NCBI GenBank assembly: GCA_036984305.1
Contig: BQWY01000001.1
Coordinates: 806,001 to 870,000 of the forward strand
Source: Nitrospira sp.
GTDB lineage: Bacteria; Nitrospirota; Nitrospiria; Nitrospirales; Nitrospiraceae
Length of the DNA stretch: 64,000 bases
Direction of reading: 5' to 3'
In this document: positions 1 to 9,177 of the stretch, in pieces
Layout: every line of letters begins with the position of its first letter
Position numbering within the stretch: the stretch's first letter is position 1
The notes under the pieces: generated by a model
Told to the model about the DNA's origin: nothing
Databases searched by the model: none
Seen by the model: only the letters and a program-made list of their open reading frames with translations
Translations under genes and position numbers: made by a program

Positions 1-1
1 C

Positions 2-76
2 GAGGGCAGCATCGGTGAGGGTGGCGGGAACCCGCGCGACGATCTAGAGGACGACCGTTCTGTTCTTGGCAACTGA
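2..76 (+). CDS. possible C-terminal fragment of an upstream gene
   Basis: One frame is open from the window edge to a TGA at 74-76. It encodes about 24 Gly/Asp/Glu-rich residues ending D-R-S-V-L-G-N. That composition resembles the acidic, glycine-rich tails of the small secreted proteins further along this strand, so it may be the end of another member of the locus. It is too short to prove. The remaining bases to 245 contain no gene I can support. Confidence 0.2.
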   Translation, partial: EGSIGEGGGNPRDDLEDDRSVLGN

Positions 77-245
77 CCAAGCCTGGGAGCGGGCCTGAGC
101 AGCGGTAGAGGGATGCACAGTAGGCCAGGGACCGTTCGGACTTTACCGAGTGAACTTGTGCGCCGATGCGACGACACACTGAGCGTCATGCATGGAAGAT
201 GGATTAGGTTGACGTTGCTGAAAAGGCGCTAATGAGGACCATACT

Positions 246-1460
246 ATGGAACAGAAGCTTTCATGCGCAAAAGAGTTTGCCGTAAGAATCTCCTTGGCAG
301 CAACGTGCGGACTAGTACTTGCCTTTTTCGCGATGTCCATTGGATTCGCCGATGACTCGCCTCCTACCGATATCATCAATCCAATAGCGGAGAACACGGC
401 TCCCTCGCAAAGTTCCGACCAGCCGCAGGCTGAAGACGTGCAAGAGCGAGGTGTTGTTCCAAACATCGTCAGACCTGGCCTGACCCCGCAAGTGCTCACG
501 CCATTGCAATCGGCGCCGCTCTCTATCAGCGCATTACCTGGCAATGTTGCGATTCAGACATTTAGCGGGAAGTATCTCACGGCTGTCGGAGGAGGCGGAC
601 GCATCACCGACGTGTTCCACACCGATGCGGCGGCGATCGGAGCATGGGAAACGTACAGGCTATTCCTTGTGCTGGGCGGGGGCGTTCCCCCAAAGTTCGC
701 CATCCAGACGGCCAGTTCTAACTACATCACGGCCGTTGGCGGCGGAGGACGAAGCTCGGACGTCCTCCACACGGATGCAAAACAAGTACAGGCGTGGGAA
801 ACATTCAGCTTTGGTCTCGACCAATACGGTTGGAGACATGCCATCCAGACCGTCAACGGGCATTACCTCACTGCGGTGGGCGCAGGAGGCAAGACGACGG
901 ACGCCATCCACACCGATGCCGTGAAGGCTGATAACTGGGAGTCCTTCTACATTTGGAAGTGCGGCGATCTGGGAAGCGGCCGTCAATACACGCTCTCCTC
1001 TACCTCCGATCCATATGGATTTGTGTTCGCGTATGGCGGAGGCGGACGAGTCAATACTCGCGATGGCAATTTTATTTTTGGCGCGATCGGTGTGCTGAGC
1101 GACTACCAGAAGCGGCCAGCCTCGTTCGACAATAGCTGGCAGCGATTTCTGTTCATGCGGCAAAACGACGGCTCGTATGCGCTTCGGACTTCCAATGGAG
1201 TGAACTATCTCACCGCGATTCAAGGCGGAGGTCTCCCGGCGGGAGGAATCACCACGGACAATCTGGTCACCGATCGTACGCAGGTGCAGGCCTGGGAGAA
1301 ATTCCGCTTTATTGAGCACGGGAGCTGCACCTATGTCATTCAGACGTCGAGCGGCCATTATCTCGGGAAAAAGACGGCGACGACGGGTATCGGCAAATAT
1401 GCGACGAATATCAGCGACCTTAACCAAGCGACGAAGTTCCGGCTTGGCGTGCTGTTCTGA
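246..1460 (+). CDS. secreted protein with six fascin-like beta-trefoil repeats (copy 1)
   Basis: 404 aa. An N-terminal signal peptide (hydrophobic stretch about residues 14-36) is followed by an acidic, Pro-rich linker containing V-Q-E-R-G-V. Six repeats follow of the form A-I-Q-T-x-x-G-x-Y-L-T-A-V-G-G-G-G ... H-T-D-A ... W-E-x-F. A K-C-G-D-L-G-S-G linker separates repeats 3 and 4, so the protein probably folds as two beta-trefoils of the fascin/ricin-like type. Such domains usually bind carbohydrate or protein; the ligand here is unknown. GAGGA sits 7 bases before the ATG. It is followed by lnt copy 1 and an A-B fusion gene, the same order as the copy at 11.9-16.3 kb. Unlike copies 2 and 3 it has no convincing lipobox. 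Confidence 0.85.
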   Translation: MEQKLSCAKEFAVRISLAATCGLVLAFFAMSIGFADDSPPTDIINPIAENTAPSQSSDQPQAEDVQERGVVPNIVRPGLTPQVLTPLQSAPLSISALPGNVAIQTFSGKYLTAVGGGGRITDVFHTDAAAIGAWETYRLFLVLGGGVPPKFAIQTASSNYITAVGGGGRSSDVLHTDAKQVQAWETFSFGLDQYGWRHAIQTVNGHYLTAVGAGGKTTDAIHTDAVKADNWESFYIWKCGDLGSGRQYTLSSTSDPYGFVFAYGGGGRVNTRDGNFIFGAIGVLSDYQKRPASFDNSWQRFLFMRQNDGSYALRTSNGVNYLTAIQGGGLPAGGITTDNLVTDRTQVQAWEKFRFIEHGSCTYVIQTSSGHYLGKKTATTGIGKYATNISDLNQATKFRLGVLF

Positions 1461-1656
1461 AGGGTCGACCCTAGGAGAAACAAAGGGGGTCTGCCCCATA
1501 AGCTCTGTCTTCAAGGGTGAGGTCGAGGGCAGCTGGTCCTGGGACAGGTGAGGTGAAGACCGAAGTCGCTGGTGAATGTCGGTTCTCATTCGATCCCTAT
1601 GGACCGTCCATGAATGAGTACCAGCGACGGCTGTCTCAGATGCAAGGACAGATTGG

Positions 1657-3270
1657 ATGAGCATGAGTGAGAAAGATCTGTATTCATGGCGAAGCACGGC
1701 GCTCGCCCGCATTCTCCTGTCCCTTGCCACGGCGATCCTGTTGATCTGTTCGCTCCCCGCGCCGGATCTAGGATGGCTTGCCTGGGTAGCACTGGTGCCG
1801 CTCATCGTAGCCTGCCATGGAGTCGGCTCTGGACCTGCCACCGGTCTCGGGCTCTTGAGCGGGGTGGTCGCGAGCTTCGGCATTTATGGATGGTTGTTCG
1901 AAGTACCAAGTTTCGATCTGCGGCACGCCGTCATTTTGGCACTCTATGTCGCGCTCTACCCAGCCCTGTGGTGTGCAGCGCTGGCCGTTATGCAGCGTCG
2001 TAGCAGTCTGCTGCTGTGTGTCCCAATCCTCTGGGTGGCGGTCGATTATCTACGGGCTCATGCCGGGTTCCTGTCGCTTCCCTGGGGTACGCTCGCCCAA
2101 ACGCAGCATCACAATCTCCCACTTCTTCAAGTTGCCAGCCTGGGGGGTGAATATGCCGTGACGTTCCTTGTGGCACTTGGGAATGCGACGGTCGCCAGCG
2201 TGCTTCTTGCCTCCGCACGTCGGAAGAGCCTGATCGCAGCCGTGGGGGTTCTAACCCTCGCTCATCTGTGGGGCGTCTCTGTGTTGATGGCTTCTCCGCG
2301 GGGAACACCGATGAGGATCGCGGTCGTGCAGCCGAATATTCAGATTGCCGAGCGCACGTCGGAAGTGGGTCGCCGAACGAATCTCGATCGCCTGGAGCGA
2401 CTCACGCGTATCGCTTCAAACGATCATCCCGACCTGGTCGTCTGGCCGGAAAGCGCCCTTCTCGTAGACCTACCAGCAGATAAGACCGTTCTGTCGCGCG
2501 TGCAGTCGTTGAGCGACCAAATTCGGGTATCACTGATCGTCGGCACCGCCCAGGGAGAAAAATTCGTCAATGGCGACGCGGCCGTCACCATCGGTCGACA
2601 GTTCTTCAATGCCGCGTATTTCATTCAGCCCGGGGCTCCCTTGGCCGAGCCATACAAAAAGCGGGTATTAGTCCCCTTTGCGGAGTATCTGCCTCACGCC
2701 GATGTTATTCCGTGGCCATCCTGGCTGGCGCCGCATGTGGTCGATACGACGCCAGGCGATCACGCGGAAATATTCAGCCTGAACTTCCCGGTAGCGATTG
2801 GGACGCTCATTTGTTGGGAGAATCTCTTTCCGCACTTGGCGCGTGAATCTGTCACCAGGGGTGCCCAGCTACTCGTACAGCTTACGAACGATGTCTGGTT
2901 CGGGCGCAGTGCCGCATCGCGCCAACATAACCTGATGTCGGTTCTACGGGCGGTGGAGAATCACACCCCGATCGTGATTGCGTCTAATTCAGGTCCTTCA
3001 CAAATTATCGACGGGTACGGCCGAGTGCTGGTGCAGGTCCCTGAGCTATTCACCGAGGGTCTCGCGACACACGAAGTTCGACCCGGAACACACGGCACAG
3101 TGTACACCGTCATGGGCGATTGGCTGCCGATCGGTACACTCATCTGGGTGGGGGTGGTTAGCGTGTGGCCGTGGGTCAGGCAAACAAGAGTTCGCAGGCA
3201 GCCGTCTCTCGCATGGGGCCGGGAAGGCGCTCGGCCCATCCTTGCACCAAAGTCGGAGTCAGGAGCTTAG
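1657..3270 (+). CDS. lnt: apolipoprotein N-acyltransferase paralogue 1
   Basis: 537 aa. The N-terminal ~215 residues are hydrophobic transmembrane segments, followed by a nitrilase-type (CN hydrolase) periplasmic domain and a last transmembrane helix near 490-505. The expected catalytic triad is present: Glu265 in W-P-E-S, Lys335 in Y-K-K-R-V-L-V-P-F, and Cys386 in L-I-C-W-E. Lnt adds the third acyl chain to the N-terminal cysteine of lipoproteins at the inner membrane. It sits between a beta-trefoil gene and the A-B fusion gene and is 9 bases from the latter, so it is probably co-transcribed. A second full-length copy of identical length lies at 13.3-14.9 kb, suggesting at least one is dedicated to this locus. 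An ATG at 1663 is an equally possible start. Confidence 0.92.
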   Translation: MSMSEKDLYSWRSTALARILLSLATAILLICSLPAPDLGWLAWVALVPLIVACHGVGSGPATGLGLLSGVVASFGIYGWLFEVPSFDLRHAVILALYVALYPALWCAALAVMQRRSSLLLCVPILWVAVDYLRAHAGFLSLPWGTLAQTQHHNLPLLQVASLGGEYAVTFLVALGNATVASVLLASARRKSLIAAVGVLTLAHLWGVSVLMASPRGTPMRIAVVQPNIQIAERTSEVGRRTNLDRLERLTRIASNDHPDLVVWPESALLVDLPADKTVLSRVQSLSDQIRVSLIVGTAQGEKFVNGDAAVTIGRQFFNAAYFIQPGAPLAEPYKKRVLVPFAEYLPHADVIPWPSWLAPHVVDTTPGDHAEIFSLNFPVAIGTLICWENLFPHLARESVTRGAQLLVQLTNDVWFGRSAASRQHNLMSVLRAVENHTPIVIASNSGPSQIIDGYGRVLVQVPELFTEGLATHEVRPGTHGTVYTVMGDWLPIGTLIWVGVVSVWPWVRQTRVRRQPSLAWGREGARPILAPKSESGA

Positions 3271-3279
3271 GAGGATGTC

Positions 3280-4677
3280 ATGAAGGTAATCCAGGATGTA
3301 ATCAAATGTCGGCGTGTGGCGCGCTGGTGCCTGTCTACGTGGCATGCCGGGAGAGCGTCGAGCGTAGCCACTGGCCTAGCGCTCTCGCTCATTCTTCCCG
3401 GTACGGAAATCATCGGGGAGGCAGGGACGCCGTTTGGCACGACGCCCAGCAGCGTGATTCACGTGAATTGTCCGCCGGCTGTCATGACGAAGGCGCCCAC
3501 ATTCTCGAGCAATCCGAAAGGGGCAGCGAGCTATCCATTTGAAATGCAGTGCACCAATTTGAATGGCCCCGGCGTCCTCTACCTGTACTTCGAAGGGAGG
3601 TGGAATCCCTCGGAGACAAGGCAGGACATGCCCAATGCCGTCGAAACGCTCTTCATCGACAATTACGCGCGCAACTTCATTTCAGGACGTCAGCAACGGG
3701 GCACGGGAGACAGCAGGATTTTTGTCTATTGGACAGCCCGCTGCACGGCGGACCCCTGGATTCAGGGGGGGACCTGCCGTCGCTACGGCGAGTACGTGCC
3801 GGACGATGTGAGGGCTGCCATTCCCGACATTGGCCTCCGGCCTTTCCCTTTGACGGAAAAGTCCATCTCTTCGGCGAAGAAGCAACAACTGCTCCAGCAA
3901 TATCTCGCGACAAACTCCTCGGTGTCGATGCAACAGCGTCAGCAGGTACAGGCTATGGTCGTCCAACCGCAGCAGTCCCAGATGGTCACACAATCACAGC
4001 AGGCACAAGCATTGACGGTTCAACCTCCGACGGCACTCTCGAAACCGTCCCCTGCTATTAGCAGCATCCCTCGATCCGGAATCCTCTCCCGAGGAGTAGA
4101 GAGTCCAGAAGTGGCGACGTCAGGTCAGGAGGCCGCTACGCCGGGAGATGTAGAAACTTCAGAGGCAGCGAAATTGGAAGAGGGGGCAGTGGAGCTTGCG
4201 GAGCCGATTGCGATTGTGCTCGATCGCCCGATTCACGTTCGGACGGCCAAAGGAGACGACGCGGTGCTTGAGTCGGGGGCGTACGAGGTTCGATCTGTCA
4301 TGGATGTTCAACTTGGGCTCGCGAAGGAAGGGCGAGCTACAATACTCCTGCACGCCCAGCGAAGCGCGCATCAGGAGTCGCTGGATCGTCCCCTCGCGCT
4401 GGTCATCGCCGGACCGTCGGACTCTGTGCATTTGGTGTTGCTGATGCCGGACGGGAGGCGGTTTGATGCACGGGGCTCAGCCTCCGGCGTGGTGTCTCGT
4501 GGGACGGCCGAGCAGTCTGCGTCACCTGAGCCACCGGTGCATGACGCGGTCAAGACTGCCTTAGCGACCGCACCATCCAATGCTCCACCTTGCCAAGCCA
4601 ATCCTGCGGAGACTGGCCCTCGCTGGATCCCGGTGCCTTGCAGCATGACGCCGCCGGCTGCCGGTAGTAAGCCGTAA
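3280..4677 (+). CDS. exported A-B fusion protein of unknown function
   Basis: 465 aa, ATG preceded by TAGGAGG. No known family recognised. An N-terminal hydrophobic segment (about 26-48) is followed by an A-like region with C-T-N-L and C-T-A-D-P-W (Cys155). Then come a Gln-rich stretch (about 195-245), an L-S-R-G-V-E-S motif, and a B-like region (about 305-405) with R-P-I-H-V-R-T, D-R-P-L-A-L-V-I and V-L-L-M-P-D-G-R-R. The A part matches the separate 208-aa gene at 14898 (C-A-A-D-P-W); the B part matches the separate 253-aa gene at 15534 (R-P-L-Y-V-R-T, L-L-L-P-D-G-R-A). One copy therefore fuses what the other splits. It lacks the PAN/Apple tail of the separate B protein. It directly follows lnt copy 1, as A and B follow lnt copy 2. 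Confidence 0.8.
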   Translation: MKVIQDVIKCRRVARWCLSTWHAGRASSVATGLALSLILPGTEIIGEAGTPFGTTPSSVIHVNCPPAVMTKAPTFSSNPKGAASYPFEMQCTNLNGPGVLYLYFEGRWNPSETRQDMPNAVETLFIDNYARNFISGRQQRGTGDSRIFVYWTARCTADPWIQGGTCRRYGEYVPDDVRAAIPDIGLRPFPLTEKSISSAKKQQLLQQYLATNSSVSMQQRQQVQAMVVQPQQSQMVTQSQQAQALTVQPPTALSKPSPAISSIPRSGILSRGVESPEVATSGQEAATPGDVETSEAAKLEEGAVELAEPIAIVLDRPIHVRTAKGDDAVLESGAYEVRSVMDVQLGLAKEGRATILLHAQRSAHQESLDRPLALVIAGPSDSVHLVLLMPDGRRFDARGSASGVVSRGTAEQSASPEPPVHDAVKTALATAPSNAPPCQANPAETGPRWIPVPCSMTPPAAGSKP

Positions 4678-5307
4678 AGGAGGCACGTTTGCGAAGATGG
4701 GCGCTCCATTGCCGGCCGTCGCACCAAGCAATCTTTTCATCCGTCTTCGTGACGTGGAAAAACAGAAGGCCGATAACTCGTCAGAAGCATCAGCCGAAAC
4801 AGCATCGAATTCGTGACCCAGTGGAAGTGAATGCCAAATCCAGACCTTGGGACGAAAAGCATAGAAACGAGTGTGGTCCGACAACGTGGAGTACATGAGG
4901 AGGGGGAATCCTCTGAGGAGAACAGCTCGGAAAGGCTTCAGCACAAGCCATGAGTCGGACTGAGTATACATCTATTCGGGCCGGAATGAGTTGACCTGTC
5001 CCTCTATTGTTTCGTATGCTCTGGCCCCTCAAATGACCGGCCTGTGCGGGCCTGCGTCGTGCGCTACGTGATTGCCAAGGGGGTGGGTCCGTGCGTCCAT
5101 GCCGGCCGTCAATCCGATCCCTCCCTTCGGCATGTCTCCTCCCATCCTACCTGAACCTTTTGAATATCCGCTTCGACCGACTGAACGACACGCGCTGGGT
5201 TTTGTGGGTACCGATCGGGACCGGCCAATGTTCTGAGACTGGTCCTGGATGTATGGCCGGGTCTGCTACACCTAACCCAGTGACAGCGGGAATAGCGTGA
5301 GGGAGAT
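4678..5307 (+). other. 630-base stretch without a convincing gene
   Basis: A good Shine-Dalgarno (AAAGGAGG, about 4676-4683) precedes a TTG at 4689 that opens only a 69-codon frame with no signal peptide and no recognisable motif. Other frames are short and broken. It looks like decayed coding DNA or spacer at the end of the first trefoil-lnt-AB module. I see no tRNA, repeat or terminator in it. Confidence 0.4.
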
Positions 5308-5625
5308 ATGAGCAGAAAGTTTGGGTTCGCGGTTCTCCTGTGGTGCGCAGCGGGCGCAGAAACAGCACTCGCGTCGGTTGCCGATCCCCCAAGCAAACCA
5401 GTGGATGTAGGTGAGCGGTCCTCTGTCGCGGTCGACAACCGTCGTACGTCACTGATTCGGACCGATTCCACGGAATGTGACAGGAAGTCCGGCGAACCTG
5501 GTGCGCTGACCAAGCTGCTCCATCGAGCGATGGGAGCGGACCGAGATCCACATGGCGTTCAATGTCCCTTGCCCGATCGTGAGGAGGAACAGGCGGGAGA
5601 GCGATCGGACGAGGTTAACCCATGA
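5308..5625 (+). CDS. small predicted exported protein
   Basis: 105 aa. GAGGGAG precedes the ATG. The first ~22 residues form a good signal peptide (hydrophobic F-A-V-L-L-W-C-A-A-G-A, cleavage after A-L-A). The mature part is short, charged and has two cysteines. Shortly after the cleavage site there is V-D-V-G-E-R-S-S-V, which resembles the V-Q-E-R-G-V box found at the same place in neighbouring exported proteins. No family recognised. The C-terminus is acidic and low in hydrophobic residues, so the product may be a truncated or decaying member of the locus. Confidence 0.45.
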   Translation: MSRKFGFAVLLWCAAGAETALASVADPPSKPVDVGERSSVAVDNRRTSLIRTDSTECDRKSGEPGALTKLLHRAMGADRDPHGVQCPLPDREEEQAGERSDEVNP

Positions 5626-5703
5626 ACGCTTCCCCGCCGCTGAAGGACCCAGGCATGGAACCGTGAAGTGGGTCCCCATGTTCACCGTGAAGACGGAGGA
5701 GAT

Positions 5704-6468
5704 GTGAAGAGATCTGCAATAGCGCAAAACAGTTCTGTGCTAACAGTCGCGATACTTTTGACGGGGCTGGTGGTCAGACCTGTCGGAGCCGATGAGCCGG
5801 CCATCGATCCGACTGCGCGAGGATCGATGGAGTTAGTGATCGAGCAATATATCAGAGCCCATCCCGAAGTTATCGAGGAGTCGCTGCTCGCGCTCGAGGC
5901 CAGGCGGGAGGAGGAAGCGAAAGCGCGACAGAAGGCGGCGCTCGCCACCAAGCAACAGGAATTGCTGAACGATCCATCATCGCCTATCAGCGGCAATCCA
6001 AAGGGAGAGATCACGCTGATCGAATTTTTCGACTACCGCTGCGGCTACTGCAAACGCGCGGCGGGCGCGGTGACCGAATTGCAAAAACAGGATGCGCGCG
6101 TGCGTGTCGTCTATAAGGATTTCCCGATTCTGGGTGAAGCGTCCGAACTCGCCGCCAAAGCTGCACTGGCCTCTCGGCTTCAAGGTAAGCACCAAGTGTT
6201 CCATGAGGCGATCCTTAACAGCAAGAGCGAGATCTCCAAGGATGAACTCATGCGGATTGCCGCGGCTGTGGGGCTCGATTCCAAGCGGCTCGAACATGAT
6301 ATGGCGAATCCCGAATGGCAGGCGATCATCGATAAGAACCGCACACTCGCACGCGAACTAGGCATCACCGGCACGCCTGGATTTATCGTGGGCACGGAAT
6401 TGGTCCCGGGTGCCTTAGACCTGAAGGGACTGAAAGAACTCATCGCGCGAGGCCGAGGCAATCCGTAA
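5704..6468 (+). CDS. DsbA/Com1-like periplasmic thiol-disulfide oxidoreductase
   Basis: 254 aa from a GTG at 5704 with GGAGGA just upstream; an earlier GTG at 5668 would add 12 residues. It has a signal peptide of about 29 residues, a charged helical region (about 40-90, typical of the Com1/BdbD-like N-terminal extension), then a thioredoxin fold. The active site is C113-G-Y-C116 and the cis-proline loop is T-G-T-P-G-F. It should oxidise or isomerise disulfides in exported proteins. It stands immediately before a run of small secreted proteins rich in paired cysteines (6773-11829), which are plausible substrates. Confidence 0.85.
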   Translation: MKRSAIAQNSSVLTVAILLTGLVVRPVGADEPAIDPTARGSMELVIEQYIRAHPEVIEESLLALEARREEEAKARQKAALATKQQELLNDPSSPISGNPKGEITLIEFFDYRCGYCKRAAGAVTELQKQDARVRVVYKDFPILGEASELAAKAALASRLQGKHQVFHEAILNSKSEISKDELMRIAAAVGLDSKRLEHDMANPEWQAIIDKNRTLARELGITGTPGFIVGTELVPGALDLKGLKELIARGRGNP

Positions 6469-6772
6469 TGGGGCGCAGGGGGGATCTGCTCCAACGTGCT
6501 CGGCATGCTCATGGAGTCTGTGGCTACGAGGAGGAAGAGATGAAAGAGGACGGAGGCCTGATTGAAAGCGCATGAGGGCGAAAAGCCCGTTCGCAACCGT
6601 AAGGGGCATGTCGTCCTTCGGTGTCCGCCTACGTGGCAGTGGTGCTGAGCACCGGCAAACCGTGGTTGACAGTATAAGAGGCTGAGGCGTTTGGCGGTAT
6701 CAGCGGTGAGGAAACAGCGGGCAACGATCACGGTACAATCTTTAACTGGTCGAAGGTGAAAAGGAGGTTCAC
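6469..6772 (+). other. 304-base intergenic stretch
   Basis: No open frame with a start and a ribosome site is visible here. The last bases carry AAGGAGG, which serves the gene starting at 6773. A promoter is possible but I cannot identify boxes with confidence. Confidence 0.4.
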
Positions 6773-7216
6773 ATGCGGCTCTCCATGACGTTTGTGATGT
6801 GCGCGATGATGGCCTTCATGGCGGAAATCACCGAGCCGTCGGGTGCGTTGGCAAAACCCAAAAAGATCGTTTCCAACGGTTGTACGGTGGAGCAGCTCCA
6901 ATCGAATTTCGGCGAATCCTGTGGCAGGCAGATGGAGCAAGACCTCATCAATAACAGATCCTACACGCATGTGATGTTCTGCAACGGAGGCCAAATGACG
7001 TGCTGCACGGTGAGCAACTCGAACAACCAAGTACTCAACTGCCGACGGCCGGCGGGAAGCGCTTTGCAATTGCCTTTATCCGGCACTTCGATGACGGGTT
7101 CCGTCATGGCGCGCGGAGTGGAGGGAGCTGAGGATCCCGGTGAAGAGGTATCCGCTCCGGACTGGATCACCGAGAAGGTGGTCAAAGACGCCTTAGCTAA
7201 CGCGGAGGCCAAGTAA
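6773..7216 (+). CDS. small secreted cysteine protein, GCTV-CCTVS family (copy 1)
   Basis: 147 aa, strong AAGGAGG upstream. A signal peptide (about 1-27, ending A-L-A) leads to a domain with G-C-T-V, S-C, a Cys-Gly-Gly-Gln segment, C-C-T-V-S and L-N-C-R-R-P-A-G-S-A-L. An M-A-R-G-V-E-G-A box and an acidic tail follow. The protein at 10747 is a clear paralogue with the same cysteine pattern and the same box, L-S-R-G-T-E-G-A. Six mature cysteines are visible, suggesting three disulfides, and the preceding gene encodes a DsbA-like enzyme. Function unknown. Confidence 0.8.
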   Translation: MRLSMTFVMCAMMAFMAEITEPSGALAKPKKIVSNGCTVEQLQSNFGESCGRQMEQDLINNRSYTHVMFCNGGQMTCCTVSNSNNQVLNCRRPAGSALQLPLSGTSMTGSVMARGVEGAEDPGEEVSAPDWITEKVVKDALANAEAK

Positions 7217-7339
7217 TCTATGCTACTGCTGCACCGCCACTGAGCCGCCAAGTGACATGGTCTTGTGGCATCGGAAGGCCAAGGGTGCACTGTTGTGAAA
7301 TCCATAATGGAATGAGTCTACGGCGCAAGGAGGGGTGCG

Positions 7340-8578
7340 ATGAGAGCCAGGGTCTGGAAGACACTACTGTTGTCGAATGTGTGCCTGTTTGTTGTCGCAT
7401 GTACCTCAAGTGATCGACCTCCCATAGACCACGGTCCCGTAGTGGCGTCGGAAATGGAGGTGCAGGTTATTCCTGATGAGACGGCGCGTGCGCAACAACC
7501 GGTACAGGCGGAAACGCCCGGTGAGGTGCAGGAACGCGGTGTGAGTCGACTGGCGCCGGGTGTGCTCGGAGGAGCTGTGCTCGGCACCCTCTCACCCGGT
7601 CTGAGCAGTACGTACCCTGGCGAGTTTGCCTTCAGAACGACCAGAGGTTTTTACCTCACCGCGGTCAATGGAGGCGGCCGATCGGGTGACCCGACCGTGA
7701 TCACTGGTGCCACCGCGGCCGGTGCTTGGGAGAAGTTTCGACTGGCGATTGCGAGTCCCCCTTCACCGTACGACAAAACCTTTCAAACAGCGACCGGGAA
7801 TTATGTCACTGCCGTGAATGGAGGCGGGATGACGGCCAACGTGCTGCACACGGATGCGACGCAACCCAAAGACTGGGAACGCTTCCGATTGAACTACTTG
7901 GGCATCGGGGTGCCTGCCGCACCCACCTACTATGCGATTCAGACGATCAAGGGCAATTACGTGACGGCAGTGGCTGCTGGGGGGCGCTACCAGGATGCGC
8001 TTCATACGGATGCCACGCAGGTCAAGGAGTGGGAGCGGTTTCGCGTTGTGAAATGCGGGGACCTGGGATCGGGCTATGAGTACGGGATCATGGCCGCCGA
8101 CGGCGAGTTTCTGGCCTCGGAGACCTATCAGGGGAAAACCTGGTTCGGCCTGAATAACTATCCAAGTGAAGCAGAAATGAAACTGAAGCTGATCCGCCAA
8201 GGCGATGGGACCTATGCCTTGCAATTGACGACCGGACGTTATGTGACGGCTCTGGGAGGCGGGGGGCAGGTAGAGAAGTACGACAGAAAATACTGGACGC
8301 CGGATTGTGGAGGCCTTTTTGGCGGGCCTTGCGTGGGTGGTGCCGCACCGATTTTCCATATTGATGCCACCCAAATCCAGGCATGGGAGAAATTTCGCCT
8401 CGTCGACCAGGGGAATTGCACGTATGCCATTCAGACCACGAGTGGGTTCTTCGCTGGCATTTTCAAGGATGCATCGGGGGTTACCCTGCTGACCACACGC
8501 CGGGATGGCGCGCCGACGCAGAACGAGAAATTCCAGTTGGTGGTGTTCGGTTTGGGATCGCCGGCGATCATTCAATAG
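7340..8578 (+). CDS. lipoprotein with six fascin-like beta-trefoil repeats (copy 2)
   Basis: 412 aa, ATG preceded by AGGAGGGG. The lipobox L-F-V-V-A-C puts the lipidated cysteine at residue 21. An acidic linker with V-Q-E-R-G-V follows, then six fascin-like repeats (Y-L/V-T-A-V-x-G-G-G, H-T-D-A-T-Q, W-E-R/K-F) split by K-C-G-D-L-G-S-G between repeats 3 and 4. It is a paralogue of the proteins at 246 and 11876. It differs from them in repeat 5, which carries an insertion containing C-G-G-L-F-G-G-P-C. No lnt gene follows this copy. Confidence 0.85.
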   Translation: MRARVWKTLLLSNVCLFVVACTSSDRPPIDHGPVVASEMEVQVIPDETARAQQPVQAETPGEVQERGVSRLAPGVLGGAVLGTLSPGLSSTYPGEFAFRTTRGFYLTAVNGGGRSGDPTVITGATAAGAWEKFRLAIASPPSPYDKTFQTATGNYVTAVNGGGMTANVLHTDATQPKDWERFRLNYLGIGVPAAPTYYAIQTIKGNYVTAVAAGGRYQDALHTDATQVKEWERFRVVKCGDLGSGYEYGIMAADGEFLASETYQGKTWFGLNNYPSEAEMKLKLIRQGDGTYALQLTTGRYVTALGGGGQVEKYDRKYWTPDCGGLFGGPCVGGAAPIFHIDATQIQAWEKFRLVDQGNCTYAIQTTSGFFAGIFKDASGVTLLTTRRDGAPTQNEKFQLVVFGLGSPAIIQ

Positions 8579-8609
8579 TGCGTATCATTGCCGCGAAGGG
8601 AATGCTTTC

Positions 8610-9140
8610 ATGAAAGCGAGTCGTCGGCGCTACCCTCCCGCCATCCTGGCCTTGGTGGCATGGTGCGTTCTGACCGTTGGAACCATTGGACTTGCCGTGT
8701 CGGAGGAGTCTCCCTCTGCCGATCCGCCGGAGCCTATTCAGGAGCGCGGCGTGACGCCGGGCAACTTTGGGCAACTCAACAGGCAGTATCAGCGGAAGCA
8801 ACCGCTCCCGCCTCCGGCCGGTCCACCGGCCAACCTGTGTCACGCGCAGACGATCATGATGACGCAATGCAAGTGTTTCAATCTGGCGGAATGCCAACAA
8901 CTAACGGCGCTCTTTCCCAATTCGTGCCCAACGGGGAGTGCCCATTGTGAATTTACGCCGATGAGCCGAGGTCCCATGCCGCCCCTGCCGCCGAATCTCT
9001 GCGGGTATCAAGTGCCGCTCACCATCACAGAGTGTACGTGCAGTAATGCGGCTGAGTGCCAATTGCTGTCACCGTTCTGCCCAGGCGCCTGCCCGACGGG
9101 AAGTCAGAGTTGTACATGCAGGCCGCTCCAGAGGCGATAG
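8610..9140 (+). CDS. secreted protein with two tandem cysteine-rich repeats
   Basis: 176 aa from the ATG at 8610. A signal peptide or anchor (about 1-31) is followed by I-Q-E-R-G-V and a Pro-rich linker. Two imperfect ~43-residue repeats then follow, each starting L-C and continuing x8-C-x-C-x5-C and C-P-T-G-S-x2-C. Twelve cysteines in two equal sets suggest two disulfide-bonded knots. No family recognised; the arrangement recalls small extracellular cysteine-knot or EGF-like modules only in general form. Confidence 0.75.
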   Translation: MKASRRRYPPAILALVAWCVLTVGTIGLAVSEESPSADPPEPIQERGVTPGNFGQLNRQYQRKQPLPPPAGPPANLCHAQTIMMTQCKCFNLAECQQLTALFPNSCPTGSAHCEFTPMSRGPMPPLPPNLCGYQVPLTITECTCSNAAECQLLSPFCPGACPTGSQSCTCRPLQRR

Positions 9141-9177
9141 CGATGTGTGCATGGAATCGGCGGGAAGGAGATCGTCC

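Noticed and set aside
1461-1472. Palindrome AGGGTCGACCCT just after trefoil copy 1
   Set aside because: Could be a site or weak stem, but short palindromes are expected by chance and it is not repeated after the other copies.
660-1883. Long minus-strand open frame (407 codons) opposite the first trefoil and lnt genes
   Set aside because: It is antisense to two well supported genes, has no domain or ribosome site, and long shadows are common in this base composition.
7763-8575. Minus-strand frame of 270 codons opposite trefoil copy 2
   Set aside because: Antisense to a protein with clear repeats; the same shadow appears opposite the other trefoil genes.
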